Below are positions 35,437-44,560 of a stretch of DNA of 64,000 bases, in pieces; positions within the stretch are counted from its first letter, which is position 1; the number at the start of each line of letters is the position of its first letter. Under the pieces are notes generated by a model that worked only from the letters and a program-made list of their open reading frames with translations, ran no database searches and was not told the origin of the DNA. The position numbers were made by a program, and so were the translations under genes. This DNA comes from Actinomycetes bacterium. GTDB lineage: Bacteria > Actinomycetota > Acidimicrobiia > Acidimicrobiales > Microtrichaceae. The DNA is taken from assembly GCA_024222295.1 (NCBI GenBank), contig JAAEPF010000017.1, positions 463,197 through 527,196 of the forward strand. Direction: 5' to 3'.

Positions 35437-37095
35437 TCATAGCACCGTGCCGGGGAGCTGTTCGAGTTGGTCGAACATGTCCTTGCCGTCCTCGCGTACG
35501 GAGATTCCGCCGACCAGGACGTGGTGCATGCCCACCGGGTCGTCGGCGGTGAGCCGCTCGCCGTCGGCAGGGAAGTCGGTCACCCTGCGGAGCGGCCCGG
35601 GTGCCACGGTGTCCGGATCGAACACGGCCACGTCGGCTGCAGCCCCCACTTCGAGTCGGCCTCGCCCGGTCAACCCGAAGACCTCTGCCGGCTCACCGGT
35701 GAGCTTGTGCACGGCTCGCTCGAGCGGCATGACGTCCTGTTCGCGCACCCAGTTGCCGAGCAGGTCGGTCGCGAAGCAGGCATCACAGAGCTGACTCACG
35801 TGTGCGCCCGAGTCGGCGAGGCCCAACAAGACGCCGTCGCGGGGTAGCAGCCACGCGATTGCGTCTGGATCGTTGTTGGCCAGCACCGAGTTGAACCTGG
35901 TGCGCAACCCGTCGTCGAGGGCTATGTCGCACATGGCGTCCAGCATCGTTCCGCCCCGCTCTGCTGCGATGTCGGCCACCCCGCGTCCGGTGAGGTCAGC
36001 GTGTGTGTCGCTCTCGGCTACCGAGAGCGCGTCCCAGTTCATGGGCAGGGCGCCCGGGCCGGAGAGCTCCGCCCAGGCGACTTCGCGCCACGCCGGGTCA
36101 CGGTAGGCCGCGATCCGCTCATCGATTGGGCGGTCCATCAGCTTGCGGAACTCCTCGCGCATGTTGAAGGTGAACGGGTCTTGCATCGTCATCTGGAACA
36201 CGAGGGGTCGGCACGAGACCTGGGGCCACACCTGTGCACCGGCCAGGCGCTTCTCGTCATGTGTTGCGATCACGTCCTCGTGCCACGGGAATCCCTTGAT
36301 GGTGAGCAGGGCGGTCCAGGTGATGGGCCGTCGAATCTCGTGCCACACGGTGAAGACATCGTCGTGGGTCACGCCTTCGCCGGGCAGTAGGGCCACGACG
36401 CCACGGTCGGCCTCGCGCAGCGGCGCGGCGAGGGCCAGCACCTCCCCGAGTGGGGCGCGCCGACTCGGCACTGGGCGTCCGCCCTGGCCGTTGTGGGTGG
36501 GGGCGTGGCTGGTGGCGAACCCGATCGCACCCGCGTCAAGTGCTTCGGCCACTGCGGAGGTCATCGCCCTCAGTTCCGCCTCGGTCGGCTCGCGCTCGTA
36601 GGCCTCGTCGCCCATGGCCCAGATCCGAAGCGCGGTGTGGCCGATGTAGCAGCCGTAGTTGAGTGTCGTGCCACGCCGTCGCACCGCGTCGAGGTACTGG
36701 GGAAATGTCTCGAACTCGTGCCAGGGCACACCGGCGGCGAGCGTGTCGACGGACATGTCCTCCACGTGATGCAGCGTGCGGGCGAGCAGGTCCACCTGCT
36801 CCGCGCGGTTGGGTGCAATAGAGAATCCGCAGTTGCCCGCGATGACCGTGGTGACTCCGTGGTGGCTCGACGGAGTCAGGTGGGGGTCCCAGAAGACCTG
36901 CGCGTCGTAGTGGGTGTGTACGTCGATGAACCCGGGCGCCACGACCTGCCCCGATGCGTCCAGGTGGCGGTGGCCGGTGAGGTTCGATCCGATCTCGGTG
37001 ATCACCCCGTCGGTGATGGCAACGTCGGCCCTGCGTGCCGGTGCGCCGGTTCCGTCGATGACGGTGCCTCCCTCGAGGACTGTGTCTGCCACCAT
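35437..37095 (-). CDS. Amidohydrolase, N-acyl-D-amino-acid deacylase type
   Basis: A 552-residue metal-dependent hydrolase. The metal site opens with HTH at residues 60-62 in GFIDVHTHYDAQ; other marks are HHGVTTVIAGNCGFS, and near the C terminus GLADSGAHVSQLCDA with the catalytic Asp, and GRGRLEVGAAADV, where amidohydrolases end. This matches the D-aminoacylase subfamily. The ATG at 37095 lies at the right distance from AAGGGGG; the GTG three codons earlier would overlap that ribosome binding site. It is divergent from an LLM enzyme. Confidence 0.87.
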   Translation of the reverse strand: MVADTVLEGGTVIDGTGAPARRADVAITDGVITEIGSNLTGHRHLDASGQVVAPGFIDVHTHYDAQVFWDPHLTPSSHHGVTTVIAGNCGFSIAPNRAEQVDLLARTLHHVEDMSVDTLAAGVPWHEFETFPQYLDAVRRRGTTLNYGCYIGHTALRIWAMGDEAYEREPTEAELRAMTSAVAEALDAGAIGFATSHAPTHNGQGGRPVPSRRAPLGEVLALAAPLREADRGVVALLPGEGVTHDDVFTVWHEIRRPITWTALLTIKGFPWHEDVIATHDEKRLAGAQVWPQVSCRPLVFQMTMQDPFTFNMREEFRKLMDRPIDERIAAYRDPAWREVAWAELSGPGALPMNWDALSVAESDTHADLTGRGVADIAAERGGTMLDAMCDIALDDGLRTRFNSVLANNDPDAIAWLLPRDGVLLGLADSGAHVSQLCDACFATDLLGNWVREQDVMPLERAVHKLTGEPAEVFGLTGRGRLEVGAAADVAVFDPDTVAPGPLRRVTDFPADGERLTADDPVGMHHVLVGGISVREDGKDMFDQLEQLPGTVL

Positions 37096-37216
37096 CTTTC
37101 GCACCCCCTTGATGGATCCCCTGCCCCGTCGTCAGCAGGCGTTCCGGCGGTCAGTCTCGCGCCGCTGGCGCACGTCTGCCCGCGAACTTGGTGCCTCGTG
37201 TCGAGGGGTGGAGTTG

Positions 37217-37250
37217 CAGGTTCTAATGGACTACATTAGAACCTGTTCTA
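37217..37250. promoter_or_regulatory. Composite palindromic operator before the LLM gene (KstR-type half sites)
   Basis: CAGGTTCTAATG at 37217-37228 and CATTAGAACCTG at 37234-37245 are perfect 12-base inverted repeats. Overlapping the right arm is TAGAAC-CT-GTTCTA at 37237-37250, which fits the published KstR consensus TNNAACNNGTTNNA. Three half sites therefore lie in 34 bases, 24 bases before the start at 37274. Candidate ligands are the TetR at 38573 and the KstR-type protein at 55542. Confidence 0.65.
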
Positions 37251-37273
37251 CCCAAGCGATCAGGAGTTCATCC

Positions 37274-38482
37274 ATGGAATTCGGTCTCTTCCTCAACGGC
37301 TACCTTCCCGGTCCGGCGGCTCACGACAGAGCCTCGGAGCACGAGATGCTGACCCGCGAGCTCCAGTACGCAGTGCACGCCGACTCGTACAACTGGAAGT
37401 ACGCCTGGTTCGGCGAGCACCACGCGCTCACGGAGTACTCGCACATGTCCGCTCCCGAGGTGGTCATCCCTTACGTGGCGGCCCAGACCGCGCAGATCCA
37501 CCTGGGCTCGGCGATCATGAACCTCTCGCCCCCGGTCAACCAGCCCACCCGCAACGCCGAACGGGTCGCGATGCTCGACCACGTCACCAACGGCCGCTTC
37601 GAATTCGGCACCGGCAGGGGTGCCGGCGAGCACGAGATGCAGACCTTCGACCTCCACACCTCCGAAACCAAGGAGATGTGGGACGAGGTTGCTCCGGAGA
37701 TCGTGCGGATGTGGGAACAGCGCGACTACGAGTTCGAGGGGCAGTTCTTCCGCGTGCCCGGGCCGCACAACCTCCTGCCAAAGCCCTACGGAGTCGGCCA
37801 TCCCCCGATGTGGGTGGGCTGTGGCAACCCCGGCACATTCACCAAGGCCGGAGAACTCGGCATCGGGGCCATTGCGTTCAACTTCGAGCCCGTGATGAAC
37901 CTGAAGGGCCGCCTCGACGCCTACAAGGAGGGCATCGCCAACTGCACCGAGCCGCTCGGCGAATTCATCAACGACAACGTGATGATGACCAACGCCGTCG
38001 TGTGCCTGTCCGACGGGCAGCGGGCCCGCGAGATCGCCCTGTCCGCCGGCAGGGGCTACCTCAACTCGATGGTCACCTTGTACCACTCGACCATGCCCAA
38101 GATGCCCGGCGCCGTCACCTGGCCCGGGCGGCCGATGGGTCTCCAGAACGAAGCGGAGCTCGACTGGGCGATCGAAGAGGGTTACCTCATGTGCGGCACC
38201 CCTGAGCAGGTTCTGGAACAGATCGCCAAGTACCAGGAGGTCGGCACCGACCAGCTCGTGTTCGGCATCCCCAATGAGGGCTTCGAGCACGAAGAGGTGC
38301 TCGAGATGATCGAGCTGTTCGGCAAGCACGTGATCCCCGAGTACGACAAGGACCCGGAGCACCGCACGGCCAAGATGCGTGCGACCGCGAAGCGCAAGCA
38401 TCCCGAGTTCGCAAGCGAGCTGCCGGAGTTCGACCTTCCAGAGGTCATCCCGACCAACGCCATCAAGCCCCTTCCGTACTGA
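37274..38482 (+). CDS. LLM-class flavin-dependent monooxygenase-like protein
   Basis: A 402-residue luciferase-like protein. It begins with EFGLFLNGYLPG, has WFGEHHALTEYSHMSAP, TAQIHLGSAIMNLSPPVNQP, and NGRFEFGTGRGA, the flavin-site pattern of the alkanal/EDTA-type monooxygenase side of the family. Its length fits that group better than the shorter F420 enzymes elsewhere in the window. A palindromic operator lies just upstream and a TetR gene follows. Substrate unknown, though the operator suggests a lipid or steroid regulon. Confidence 0.88.
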   Translation: MEFGLFLNGYLPGPAAHDRASEHEMLTRELQYAVHADSYNWKYAWFGEHHALTEYSHMSAPEVVIPYVAAQTAQIHLGSAIMNLSPPVNQPTRNAERVAMLDHVTNGRFEFGTGRGAGEHEMQTFDLHTSETKEMWDEVAPEIVRMWEQRDYEFEGQFFRVPGPHNLLPKPYGVGHPPMWVGCGNPGTFTKAGELGIGAIAFNFEPVMNLKGRLDAYKEGIANCTEPLGEFINDNVMMTNAVVCLSDGQRAREIALSAGRGYLNSMVTLYHSTMPKMPGAVTWPGRPMGLQNEAELDWAIEEGYLMCGTPEQVLEQIAKYQEVGTDQLVFGIPNEGFEHEEVLEMIELFGKHVIPEYDKDPEHRTAKMRATAKRKHPEFASELPEFDLPEVIPTNAIKPLPY

Positions 38483-38562
38483 GCGACGAACACCCCATCA
38501 CCGAGAGCCGGCGTCCGCGTTCCCGATGGGTCGCGGACGCTGTGGCCTCCGGATGGCGTTGT

Positions 38563-38567
38563 GGAGG
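38563..38567 (+). promoter_or_regulatory. Ribosome binding site that selects the ATG at 38573
   Basis: GGAGG lies five bases before the ATG at 38573. The in-frame GTG at 38561 would overlap it, so the ATG is preferred. Confidence 0.6.
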
Positions 38568-38572
38568 TGCCC

Positions 38573-39175
38573 ATGGCACCGCGTAGTGCCGAAACCCGCG
38601 AACGCCTCATCGAGGAAGCCGAGCTGCTGTTCGCCCGCTCCGGTGTGCAGGGCACGGCCACCAGGCAGATCGTCGAAGCGTCGGGCCAGCGCAATGCGTC
38701 CGCCGTCAGCTATCACTTCGGCTCCCGCGAGGGCCTGCTGCTGGAACTCCTGGCGCGCCGGGGCGGACCCGTGGACACGGAGCGCGGCCGCCTGCGCTCA
38801 GAACTGGGCGACGGTGCCGCGACCGCAGACCTCGTGCGCTGCCTCGTCGTTCCCTATGCGGCGATGCTCGAGTCGGAGGGAGCCCGCGCCTACCTGCAGA
38901 TAGTGGCCCAGCTGCGGGGGCGATTCGCCGCCTGGAGGGTCGAGTCCGACGAAGCCACCAGCCGGCACCTGTCGGAGATCCTCGATGAGCTGGAACGGCG
39001 GCCGACCGGCCCGGACGCGATCCGCCGGGAACGGCTCGTGGCAATGATCATGCTGATGACCGCCTCGGCGGCCGAGCGGGCCCGGGTGCTCGATGACGAC
39101 GGGAATCCACTGCTGGCCCATGCGGATTTCGTCGACAACCTCGTGGAGATGTGCACCGCGGTCCTGGAGGTCTGA
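38573..39175 (+). CDS. TetR-family transcriptional regulator
   Basis: A 200-residue TetR protein. The HTH is at about residues 8-55 (TRERLIEEAELLFARSGVQG, then ATRQIVEASGQRNASAVSYHFGSREGLL). The AVSYHFGSR recognition helix is close to those of fatty-acid-responsive regulators. The ligand domain is all-helical and divergent. It lies 90 bases after the LLM gene and may control it through the palindrome at 37217-37250, or another target. Confidence 0.9.
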   Translation: MAPRSAETRERLIEEAELLFARSGVQGTATRQIVEASGQRNASAVSYHFGSREGLLLELLARRGGPVDTERGRLRSELGDGAATADLVRCLVVPYAAMLESEGARAYLQIVAQLRGRFAAWRVESDEATSRHLSEILDELERRPTGPDAIRRERLVAMIMLMTASAAERARVLDDDGNPLLAHADFVDNLVEMCTAVLEV

Positions 39176-39208
39176 AACGGGGCGTACCCGCGTTGAGCCC
39201 CACGGCGC

Positions 39209-39829
39209 TCAGCCGGGTGCCGCCGGCACCTCACCGCGGATGCAGCATCCCACGACATGGTCGTTGACCAGCCCCATGGCCTGCATGAACGCATAGGCAG
39301 TAGTGGGGCCCACGAAGCGCCAGCCGCGCTTCTTGAGCTCCTTCGCGAGCGCTTTCGACTCGGGCGTCGTCGACATCTCGCTCAGCGCGTCCCAAGTGAG
39401 CCGATCTGGGCGGGACGCTTCGTCTGGACGGTACTGCCACACGAAGTCCGACAGCGAGCCCTCCTGCGCGACGAGCTCGACCATGGCGCCGGCATTGTTG
39501 ATCGTGGCCTCGATCTTCCCGCGGTGCCGCACGATCCCGGCGTCGTCGAGCAATCGGGCGACTTCATCCTCGCCGTAGCCGGCGACGACGGTGTGATCGA
39601 AGTCGTCGAAGGCGGCGCGGAAGTTCTCGCGCTTGCGCAGGATCGTGAGCCACGACAACCCGCTCTGGAATCCCTCGAGGCAGATCTTCTCGAACAGCAC
39701 GCGGTCGTCGGTGGTGGGGAAGCCCCACTCGGTGTCGTGGTAGTCGACGTACTCCGGTGCGCTCAGGCCCCAGAAGCACCTCGGCCTGCCGTCGGGTCCT
39801 GGGGCCAGTCCGTCCTCCGGGACCTCCAT
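39209..39829 (-). CDS. tag: DNA-3-methyladenine glycosylase I
   Basis: A 206-residue Tag enzyme that removes 3-methyladenine from alkylated DNA. The zinc ligands can be assigned as Cys18 and His31 near the N terminus and His191 and Cys195 in NDHVVGCC, as in E. coli Tag, and the base-pocket Glu is in HDTEWG. FQSGLSWLTILRKRENFR and GWRFVGPTTAYAFMQAMGLVNDH are family hallmarks. The ATG at 39829 overlaps the stop of the upstream gene by one base. Confidence 0.94.
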   Translation of the reverse strand: MEVPEDGLAPGPDGRPRCFWGLSAPEYVDYHDTEWGFPTTDDRVLFEKICLEGFQSGLSWLTILRKRENFRAAFDDFDHTVVAGYGEDEVARLLDDAGIVRHRGKIEATINNAGAMVELVAQEGSLSDFVWQYRPDEASRPDRLTWDALSEMSTTPESKALAKELKKRGWRFVGPTTAYAFMQAMGLVNDHVVGCCIRGEVPAAPG

Positions 39830-40344
39830 CAGTCCTCCAGGGCCCTGGCCGATCCGCCCCTGATCCGACCCAGGGCGTTGCGGGCCAGATGCATGCTCAA
39901 CCCCGCCGGCCCGGCGACCCAGGTGAGCAGCAGTGACAGGCGCGCGGTGCGACCGCGTTCGCGTGCGTCGGCCCAGATCCACCGTCCGACGAACAAGTCG
40001 AACACGACGTAGTGGGTCCATCCCGCCAGGAACGCCGTTGGTGACGACAGGGCCTCGCGCATGGCCTCGGGGTCATCGAAGCCGGGCATCTCGCCGTCGC
40101 CCTCGATCATCTCCTTGGCGAGGAACCCCACATAGGCGCCACCGAGGGCTGCATAAAGCGGGGTGGCGAGGCGGACCAGTCGCTCGGTGAGCCGCGAGTT
40201 GGGAGCGATGATCATCGCTGCCCACACCGGCAGGGTGGAGGCCGACACCACCTTGAACGCCAGCTTGTCTCCCTCGCTCATCGCGTCGGCATCCGGGGCC
40301 GTCGTGGTCGCGTCGTCGGTCTCGACTGCTGTCCGGTCATTCAT
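39829..40344 (-). CDS. ABA4-like (DUF4281) membrane protein
   Basis: A 171-residue membrane protein. It carries GWTHYVVFDLFVGRWIWADAR, the hallmark of the ABA4-like family, followed by LSLLLTWVAGPAGLSMHL. Plant ABA4 is needed for neoxanthin synthesis; bacterial members have no proven function. The ATG at 40344 is chosen because the longer frame upstream is antisense-like. It overlaps tag by one base, so the two are probably co-transcribed. Confidence 0.82.
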   Translation of the reverse strand: MNDRTAVETDDATTTAPDADAMSEGDKLAFKVVSASTLPVWAAMIIAPNSRLTERLVRLATPLYAALGGAYVGFLAKEMIEGDGEMPGFDDPEAMREALSSPTAFLAGWTHYVVFDLFVGRWIWADARERGRTARLSLLLTWVAGPAGLSMHLARNALGRIRGGSARALED

Positions 40345-40408
40345 GGTGGGCAGTCTCGCGCACGGTGTTGGATCTGTCGGCCGGCAGCGGAACGACTCCG
40401 GCAGGGCC

Positions 40409-41200
40409 TCACACTCCGGCACCGCCGCGGCCTTCACCGGCGGCAAACCGGGCCGCGCCTTCGCGGGTCTCGCCCGACGTGATGGTTTCGAGGCCCACCT
40501 CCGCCTCGAAAGCCATCGCTTCGTCGAAGCCCAGGTCCCATTGCGCGATCGTCGAGCGGCGGTCGTTCGTGGAACACAGCCGCGGGAAGGCGGCGATGTG
40601 GTGAGCGAGTGCCACCGCTTCGTCGAGCGCTGTACCGGGCTCCACCAGTCGGTTGGCGAGCCCCATTGTGCGGGCCTCCTCACCGCTCACACCGCGGCCG
40701 GTGAGGATCAGGTCCATTGCGTGGGAATGTCCGATCAGGCGGGGCAGCCGCACGGTGCCACCGTCGATGAGCGGGACACCCCACCGCCGGCAGTAGACGC
40801 CGAAGATGGCGTCGCTCGCCGCCACCCGCATGTCGCACCAGATCGCCAGTTCCAGCCCTCCGGCAACGGCGTGGCCTTCGATCGCGGCAACGACGGGCTT
40901 GGAGAGCTTCATTCGTGTAGGGCCCATGGGGCCGTCGAGGGCGACGTCGCGCTCCACGCGGTTGCCGCGGCCTTCGGAGATCCCCTTCAGGTCCGCTCCG
41001 GCGCAGAACGTGCCACCGGAGCCGGCGAGCACGCCCACCGCAAGATCTGGATCGTCTTGCAGAGTGCGGAACGCTGTCGCCAGCTGGGCCGCGGTCGGTC
41101 CGTCGACCGCGTTGCGGACTTCGGGGCGGTTGATCGTGACGACGAGCACCTCGTCGTCACGATGCACGGTCAGGTTGTCGGAGCCATCCGGGTCGCTCAT
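40409..41200 (-). CDS. Enoyl-CoA hydratase/isomerase (crotonase) family protein
   Basis: A 263-residue crotonase. The oxyanion segments are GGTFCAGADLKGI and EGHAVAGGLELAIWCDMRVA. One catalytic Glu position of classical hydratases is changed here (the loop reads CRRWGVPLIDGGT), so the exact reaction, hydration or isomerisation, is uncertain. It suits a beta-oxidation-like pathway with the nearby thiolase and dehydrogenase. Confidence 0.9.
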   Translation of the reverse strand: MSDPDGSDNLTVHRDDEVLVVTINRPEVRNAVDGPTAAQLATAFRTLQDDPDLAVGVLAGSGGTFCAGADLKGISEGRGNRVERDVALDGPMGPTRMKLSKPVVAAIEGHAVAGGLELAIWCDMRVAASDAIFGVYCRRWGVPLIDGGTVRLPRLIGHSHAMDLILTGRGVSGEEARTMGLANRLVEPGTALDEAVALAHHIAAFPRLCSTNDRRSTIAQWDLGFDEAMAFEAEVGLETITSGETREGAARFAAGEGRGGAGV

Positions 41201-41249
41201 GGCAGCGAGTCTCCCACTGCGCCCGAACGTCGCGCGCGGTGCAGACCGT

Positions 41250-42248
41250 TCAGTTGTCGACGCGGCGCGAGTCCTCGACGAGGTTGATGTCGTAGATGAC
41301 CTGGTCGAGCAGGTCGCCCGCCTCGATCCCGGCGAAACGCTGCGGGTTGTCGGCGGTCACGGACGAGTGGATCGGGGAGAGGATCGTCCAGGGGGTCGGA
41401 TGGCAGAACTGCACGACCGAGTACCGCTCACCGGGCTGGTCGGGGTCGGCCACCACCCGGTGCCAGCCGATGGGGATGATCCCGTTGGTGAGGCGCTCCA
41501 GCATGATCCCGGTGTTGATGATCACGTGGTCAGACGGTGGCGATGCATCGACCCATTCGTCCTCCGCTTCCTCGCCGACGCGGACCTGAAGGCCGCGAGC
41601 CGTGGCCCGCGGCAGCGCCGTGGTGAGGTTGATGTCGCCGTGCTCGGCCGCCCACACGTGTGGGCGGTCCGTGCCGGAAGCATCGGGTGCCTCTGCCATG
41701 GGTGGGTAGCGGATGGCCCGTGTGAGGGTGGTGCCATCGGTGAGCATTCCCTCGAAGAAGTCTTCCGCGGCTCCGACCCCCAGGGCGACGATCCGCAGGA
41801 ACCTGCGCTGGATGTCGAGCGTGCGGCGGTGGAACTCCATCAACACGTCGACGATGCCGGGCACTACGGCCTCCGGGATCATCTGGTCGCCGTAGCGGTG
41901 CTCGTACTTGTCGCGGAGCGGGTGCCCACCGGGCAGCGACTGGCCCCAGTTGAGCATCTCCTTCCAGTCGGGGGCGTCCGACACAGCTGCCGTCTCCACC
42001 AACAACCCGGTGTACCCGGTCTGGCCGTGTGAGCCGGGTGCGACGAACCTGTCCTTGACCTCGCGCTCCGCCTCGAAGAACTCGGCGAGCATCGCGTAGG
42101 TCGTGTCGAGGAGGTCCTCGCCGATGTCGTGGCTGGTGTACACGAACCCGGTTCGCAGGCTTCGCATCACTCCGTCGATGACGGCCTTGCGCTGGGAGTC
42201 GCCGCCGCTCTCGAAGGCGAGCAGGTCGACATCGAGGATCTCGTCCAT
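41250..42248 (-). CDS. 2-oxoglutarate/Fe(II) oxygenase, isopenicillin-N-synthase-like
   Basis: A 332-residue double-stranded beta-helix oxygenase. The iron ligands are His203 and Asp205 in AEHGDINLTT and His263 in IGWHRVVA, and the 2-oxoglutarate-binding pair is Arg275 and Ser277 in RYSVVQF. The N-terminal region matches DIOX_N. Family members hydroxylate, desaturate or cyclise small molecules. The ATG at 42248 leaves 22 bases after the next gene's stop, so the two are likely co-transcribed. Confidence 0.9.
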   Translation of the reverse strand: MDEILDVDLLAFESGGDSQRKAVIDGVMRSLRTGFVYTSHDIGEDLLDTTYAMLAEFFEAEREVKDRFVAPGSHGQTGYTGLLVETAAVSDAPDWKEMLNWGQSLPGGHPLRDKYEHRYGDQMIPEAVVPGIVDVLMEFHRRTLDIQRRFLRIVALGVGAAEDFFEGMLTDGTTLTRAIRYPPMAEAPDASGTDRPHVWAAEHGDINLTTALPRATARGLQVRVGEEAEDEWVDASPPSDHVIINTGIMLERLTNGIIPIGWHRVVADPDQPGERYSVVQFCHPTPWTILSPIHSSVTADNPQRFAGIEAGDLLDQVIYDINLVEDSRRVDN

Positions 42249-42270
42249 GCCGGGAACGGTACTGGCCGGC

Positions 42271-43212
42271 TCAGGCCTGTGGTTCGACCTTCGAATGCTC
42301 GAAGAAGTCGAGCACTTCGCGGGTGTGTGACCAGTCGCCGCCCCACAGCCACGTGTGCGGCACGGCGTCCACGACGGTGAGGCGCAGGGGACTGGTGCAG
42401 TCCTCGTGGTCCGACCGCTCCCACCCCGTGGTCGGTTCCTGTGGTCGGCTCCACAGCTCGAACGAAACCACCTCGGGGTCGCCCGTGCACTGCCAGATCT
42501 CGACCAGTTCGTCGGTCGCCTCGCTCCACGAGCGCGAGGTGCGGCCACTGGCGAGCGTGCCGAGCAATGTGCGACCGCCGGCCATGGGAAACAGCTCGTC
42601 CTCGGTGCCCACCGACATCAGCAGCGGCACGCTGCCGTCGCACCCTTCGAGGCTCCAGGGGATCACCGCAACCGAAGCGGCAGCGGCCGGCATGTGCTCG
42701 CCCTCACACAGGTACCGCGTGGTCATGAGGCCGCCGTTGGAGAGCCCGGCCATGTAGATGCGGTCGGGGTCCACGTCAGGCCGCGCGGCCGTGTCGGCCA
42801 TCACCTCGTCGAGGAAACCGACGTCGTCGACCCCGAGCGCCGCTGCCGGCCCACAGCACTCGCCGGTGTTCCACATGCCCCACAGCCCCTGTGGCACGAC
42901 CAACACGAAACCCTGCTGCCGGGCCAACGCGTCCAGGTCAGTCTCGCCGACCCAGCCGGACCGGTTCCCACCCAGCGGGTGCAGTGTCACGATCGCAGGG
43001 AGTGGCTCGTCGCCCGCGTTGTCGGGCACACCCACTGACCACTGGCGCGGCACGAGTCCGTCGGTGCTGTACTTCTCCCAGGTGAAGCCTTCCGGGTACG
43101 GCGCGGAGTCCTGCGGGCTCACCAGCAACAGCAGCGCCACGACGAACGCGACGAGTACGAACGAGATGACCCCGGCGAGCACCAGCGGCCAAGGCCGACG
43201 GCGCGTCGGCAC
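42271..43212 (-). CDS. Membrane-anchored esterase, LpqC/PHB-depolymerase-like
   Basis: About 313 residues from a GTG at 43212; an ATG at 43311 would add 33 residues but lie inside the thiolase gene. A transmembrane helix (LVLAGVISFVLVAFVVALLLL) anchors it. The outer domain has the strand IVTLHPLGGNRSGW, the nucleophile elbow GLSNGG, GTEDELFP with the acid and AVPHTWLWG with the His, as in the LpqC and feruloyl/PHB esterase group. The active site should face outside the cytoplasm. Confidence 0.83.
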   Translation of the reverse strand: MPTRRRPWPLVLAGVISFVLVAFVVALLLLVSPQDSAPYPEGFTWEKYSTDGLVPRQWSVGVPDNAGDEPLPAIVTLHPLGGNRSGWVGETDLDALARQQGFVLVVPQGLWGMWNTGECCGPAAALGVDDVGFLDEVMADTAARPDVDPDRIYMAGLSNGGLMTTRYLCEGEHMPAAAASVAVIPWSLEGCDGSVPLLMSVGTEDELFPMAGGRTLLGTLASGRTSRSWSEATDELVEIWQCTGDPEVVSFELWSRPQEPTTGWERSDHEDCTSPLRLTVVDAVPHTWLWGGDWSHTREVLDFFEHSKVEPQA

Positions 43213-43249
43213 ATCCGTGCCGGGCTCGGGACCGGGCGGGGCCCCGGCC

Positions 43250-44410
43250 TCAGAGTCGTTCGATGACGGTGGCAGAGCCCATTCCTCCGGCGGCGCACAT
43301 TGCGACTGCACCGTACTGGCCGTCGATCCGCTCGAGCTCGTGGACCATGGTCACGATCATGCGGGCGCCTGTGGCGCCGATCGGGTGGCCGAGCGAGCAG
43401 CCGGAGCCGTTGACATTGACCTTGTCGTGGTCGAGGCCGAGTTTGCGGGTGCAGGCAACCGCCATGGACGCGAAGGCCTCGTTGATCTCGATCGAGTCGA
43501 GCGTGGAGAGCTCGACTCCGGCCTTCGACACTGCCTTCGGCAGGGCCTGGATGGGCGCAAGTCCCGTTTCCTCGGGAGCGACTGCAGCCGAGCCCCAGCC
43601 GATGATCCGCGCGAGCGGCTCGAGGCCGTTGGCCTTCGCATACTCGCGTGAGCACATCACCATCGCAGCGGACGCATCGTTGAGCCCGGACGCGTTGCCG
43701 GCCGTGGTCACCGCGCCTTGCACCAGCGGATTGATGACCGGCAGCGAAGCGAGTTTCTCCAGCGAGCTGTTGCGGCGGGGGTGCTCGTCGACCTCGAACA
43801 CCGAGCCGTCAGGCAGGGTGACCGGTGCGAGCTCGTTCTTGAAGCGGCCCTCGTCGATTGCCTGCACGGCCCGACGGTGCGACTCGAATGCCCAGGCGTC
43901 GGCCTCCTCGCGGGTGACGCCCGCGATGCGCGCGGCGTTGTCGCCGACGGTGAGCGCCATGTTGAACGGGGGAGCGAGCTCGGTTTCCTCGTTGGCGGGT
44001 GGCAGCCAGAACTCGGCCTCGCCCTGGGCGTTCATCTTCTGGCCCTGCGGCGCGGTCGACATGGACTCTGCGCCGCCGCCGATGCCCACATCCAGCATCC
44101 CGGCGGAGATGTTGGCGGCAACCCATTGCACGCCGGCCATGGCGGATGCACACCAACGCTGTGTCGCGACGCCCGGCACGTTGGTCATGCCGAGGCGGAT
44201 GGCGACGTTGCGGCCGATGTTGCCGCCGCCCTGCATCGACTCACCGAACCCGATGTCCTCGATCTCGGTGTCATCGAGGCCGGAGCGCTCGAGCGCCGCG
44301 GCGATCGAAACCTCGGCGATCTCGTAGGCGTCCATGCCCACGAGCGAGCCCTTGTACGCGGTTGCGATCGGCGTGCGGGCCGTGCTGACGATTACGACAT
44401 CGGATGGCAT
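43250..44410 (-). CDS. Acetyl-CoA acyltransferase (thiolase)
   Basis: A 386-residue thiolase. The nucleophilic Cys87 is in RWCAS, His342 is in GHPIGATG, and the second Cys372 is in CAAGGMG; NEAFAS supplies the Asn. It cleaves 3-oxoacyl-CoA or makes acetoacetyl-CoA. A perfect palindrome lies 19 bases before the ATG at 44410, so expression is probably repressor-controlled. The ribosome binding site AGGGGG is good. Confidence 0.94.
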   Translation of the reverse strand: MPSDVVIVSTARTPIATAYKGSLVGMDAYEIAEVSIAAALERSGLDDTEIEDIGFGESMQGGGNIGRNVAIRLGMTNVPGVATQRWCASAMAGVQWVAANISAGMLDVGIGGGAESMSTAPQGQKMNAQGEAEFWLPPANEETELAPPFNMALTVGDNAARIAGVTREEADAWAFESHRRAVQAIDEGRFKNELAPVTLPDGSVFEVDEHPRRNSSLEKLASLPVINPLVQGAVTTAGNASGLNDASAAMVMCSREYAKANGLEPLARIIGWGSAAVAPEETGLAPIQALPKAVSKAGVELSTLDSIEINEAFASMAVACTRKLGLDHDKVNVNGSGCSLGHPIGATGARMIVTMVHELERIDGQYGAVAMCAAGGMGSATVIERL

Positions 44411-44428
44411 CTGGGGTCCCCCTGAAGG

Positions 44429-44447
44429 ATCTGACGACTCGTCAGAT
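44429..44447. promoter_or_regulatory. Palindromic operator before the thiolase gene
   Basis: ATCTGACG at 44429-44436 and CGTCAGAT at 44440-44447 are perfect inverted repeats around ACT. The same element with one spacer change recurs before the CoA-transferase gene at 49458-49474, so one regulator, probably of the TetR family, may control both. Confidence 0.7.
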
Positions 44448-44502
44448 TGTGGCGCAGGGATGATGTGGCGGCCCAATCCCGACCGCCGCCGGAGTCGCCG
44501 AC

Positions 44503-44518
44503 CTGACACACATGTCAG
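44503..44518. promoter_or_regulatory. Palindrome before the arylsulfatase gene
   Basis: CTGACA at 44503-44508 and TGTCAG at 44513-44518 pair around CACA, 42 bases before the arylsulfatase ATG. It shares the TGAC/GTCA core of the nearby thiolase operator but has different spacing, so it may be a separate or weaker site. Confidence 0.4.
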
Positions 44519-44560
44519 AATGCTGGCCCGAATACGCCGGACCGGGAGTCACCACAGAGC

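Noticed and set aside
43213..43311. An upstream ATG for the LpqC-like esterase
   Set aside because: It would overlap the thiolase gene by 62 bases and adds only a Pro/Ser-rich stretch; the GTG at 43212 places the membrane helix near the N terminus.
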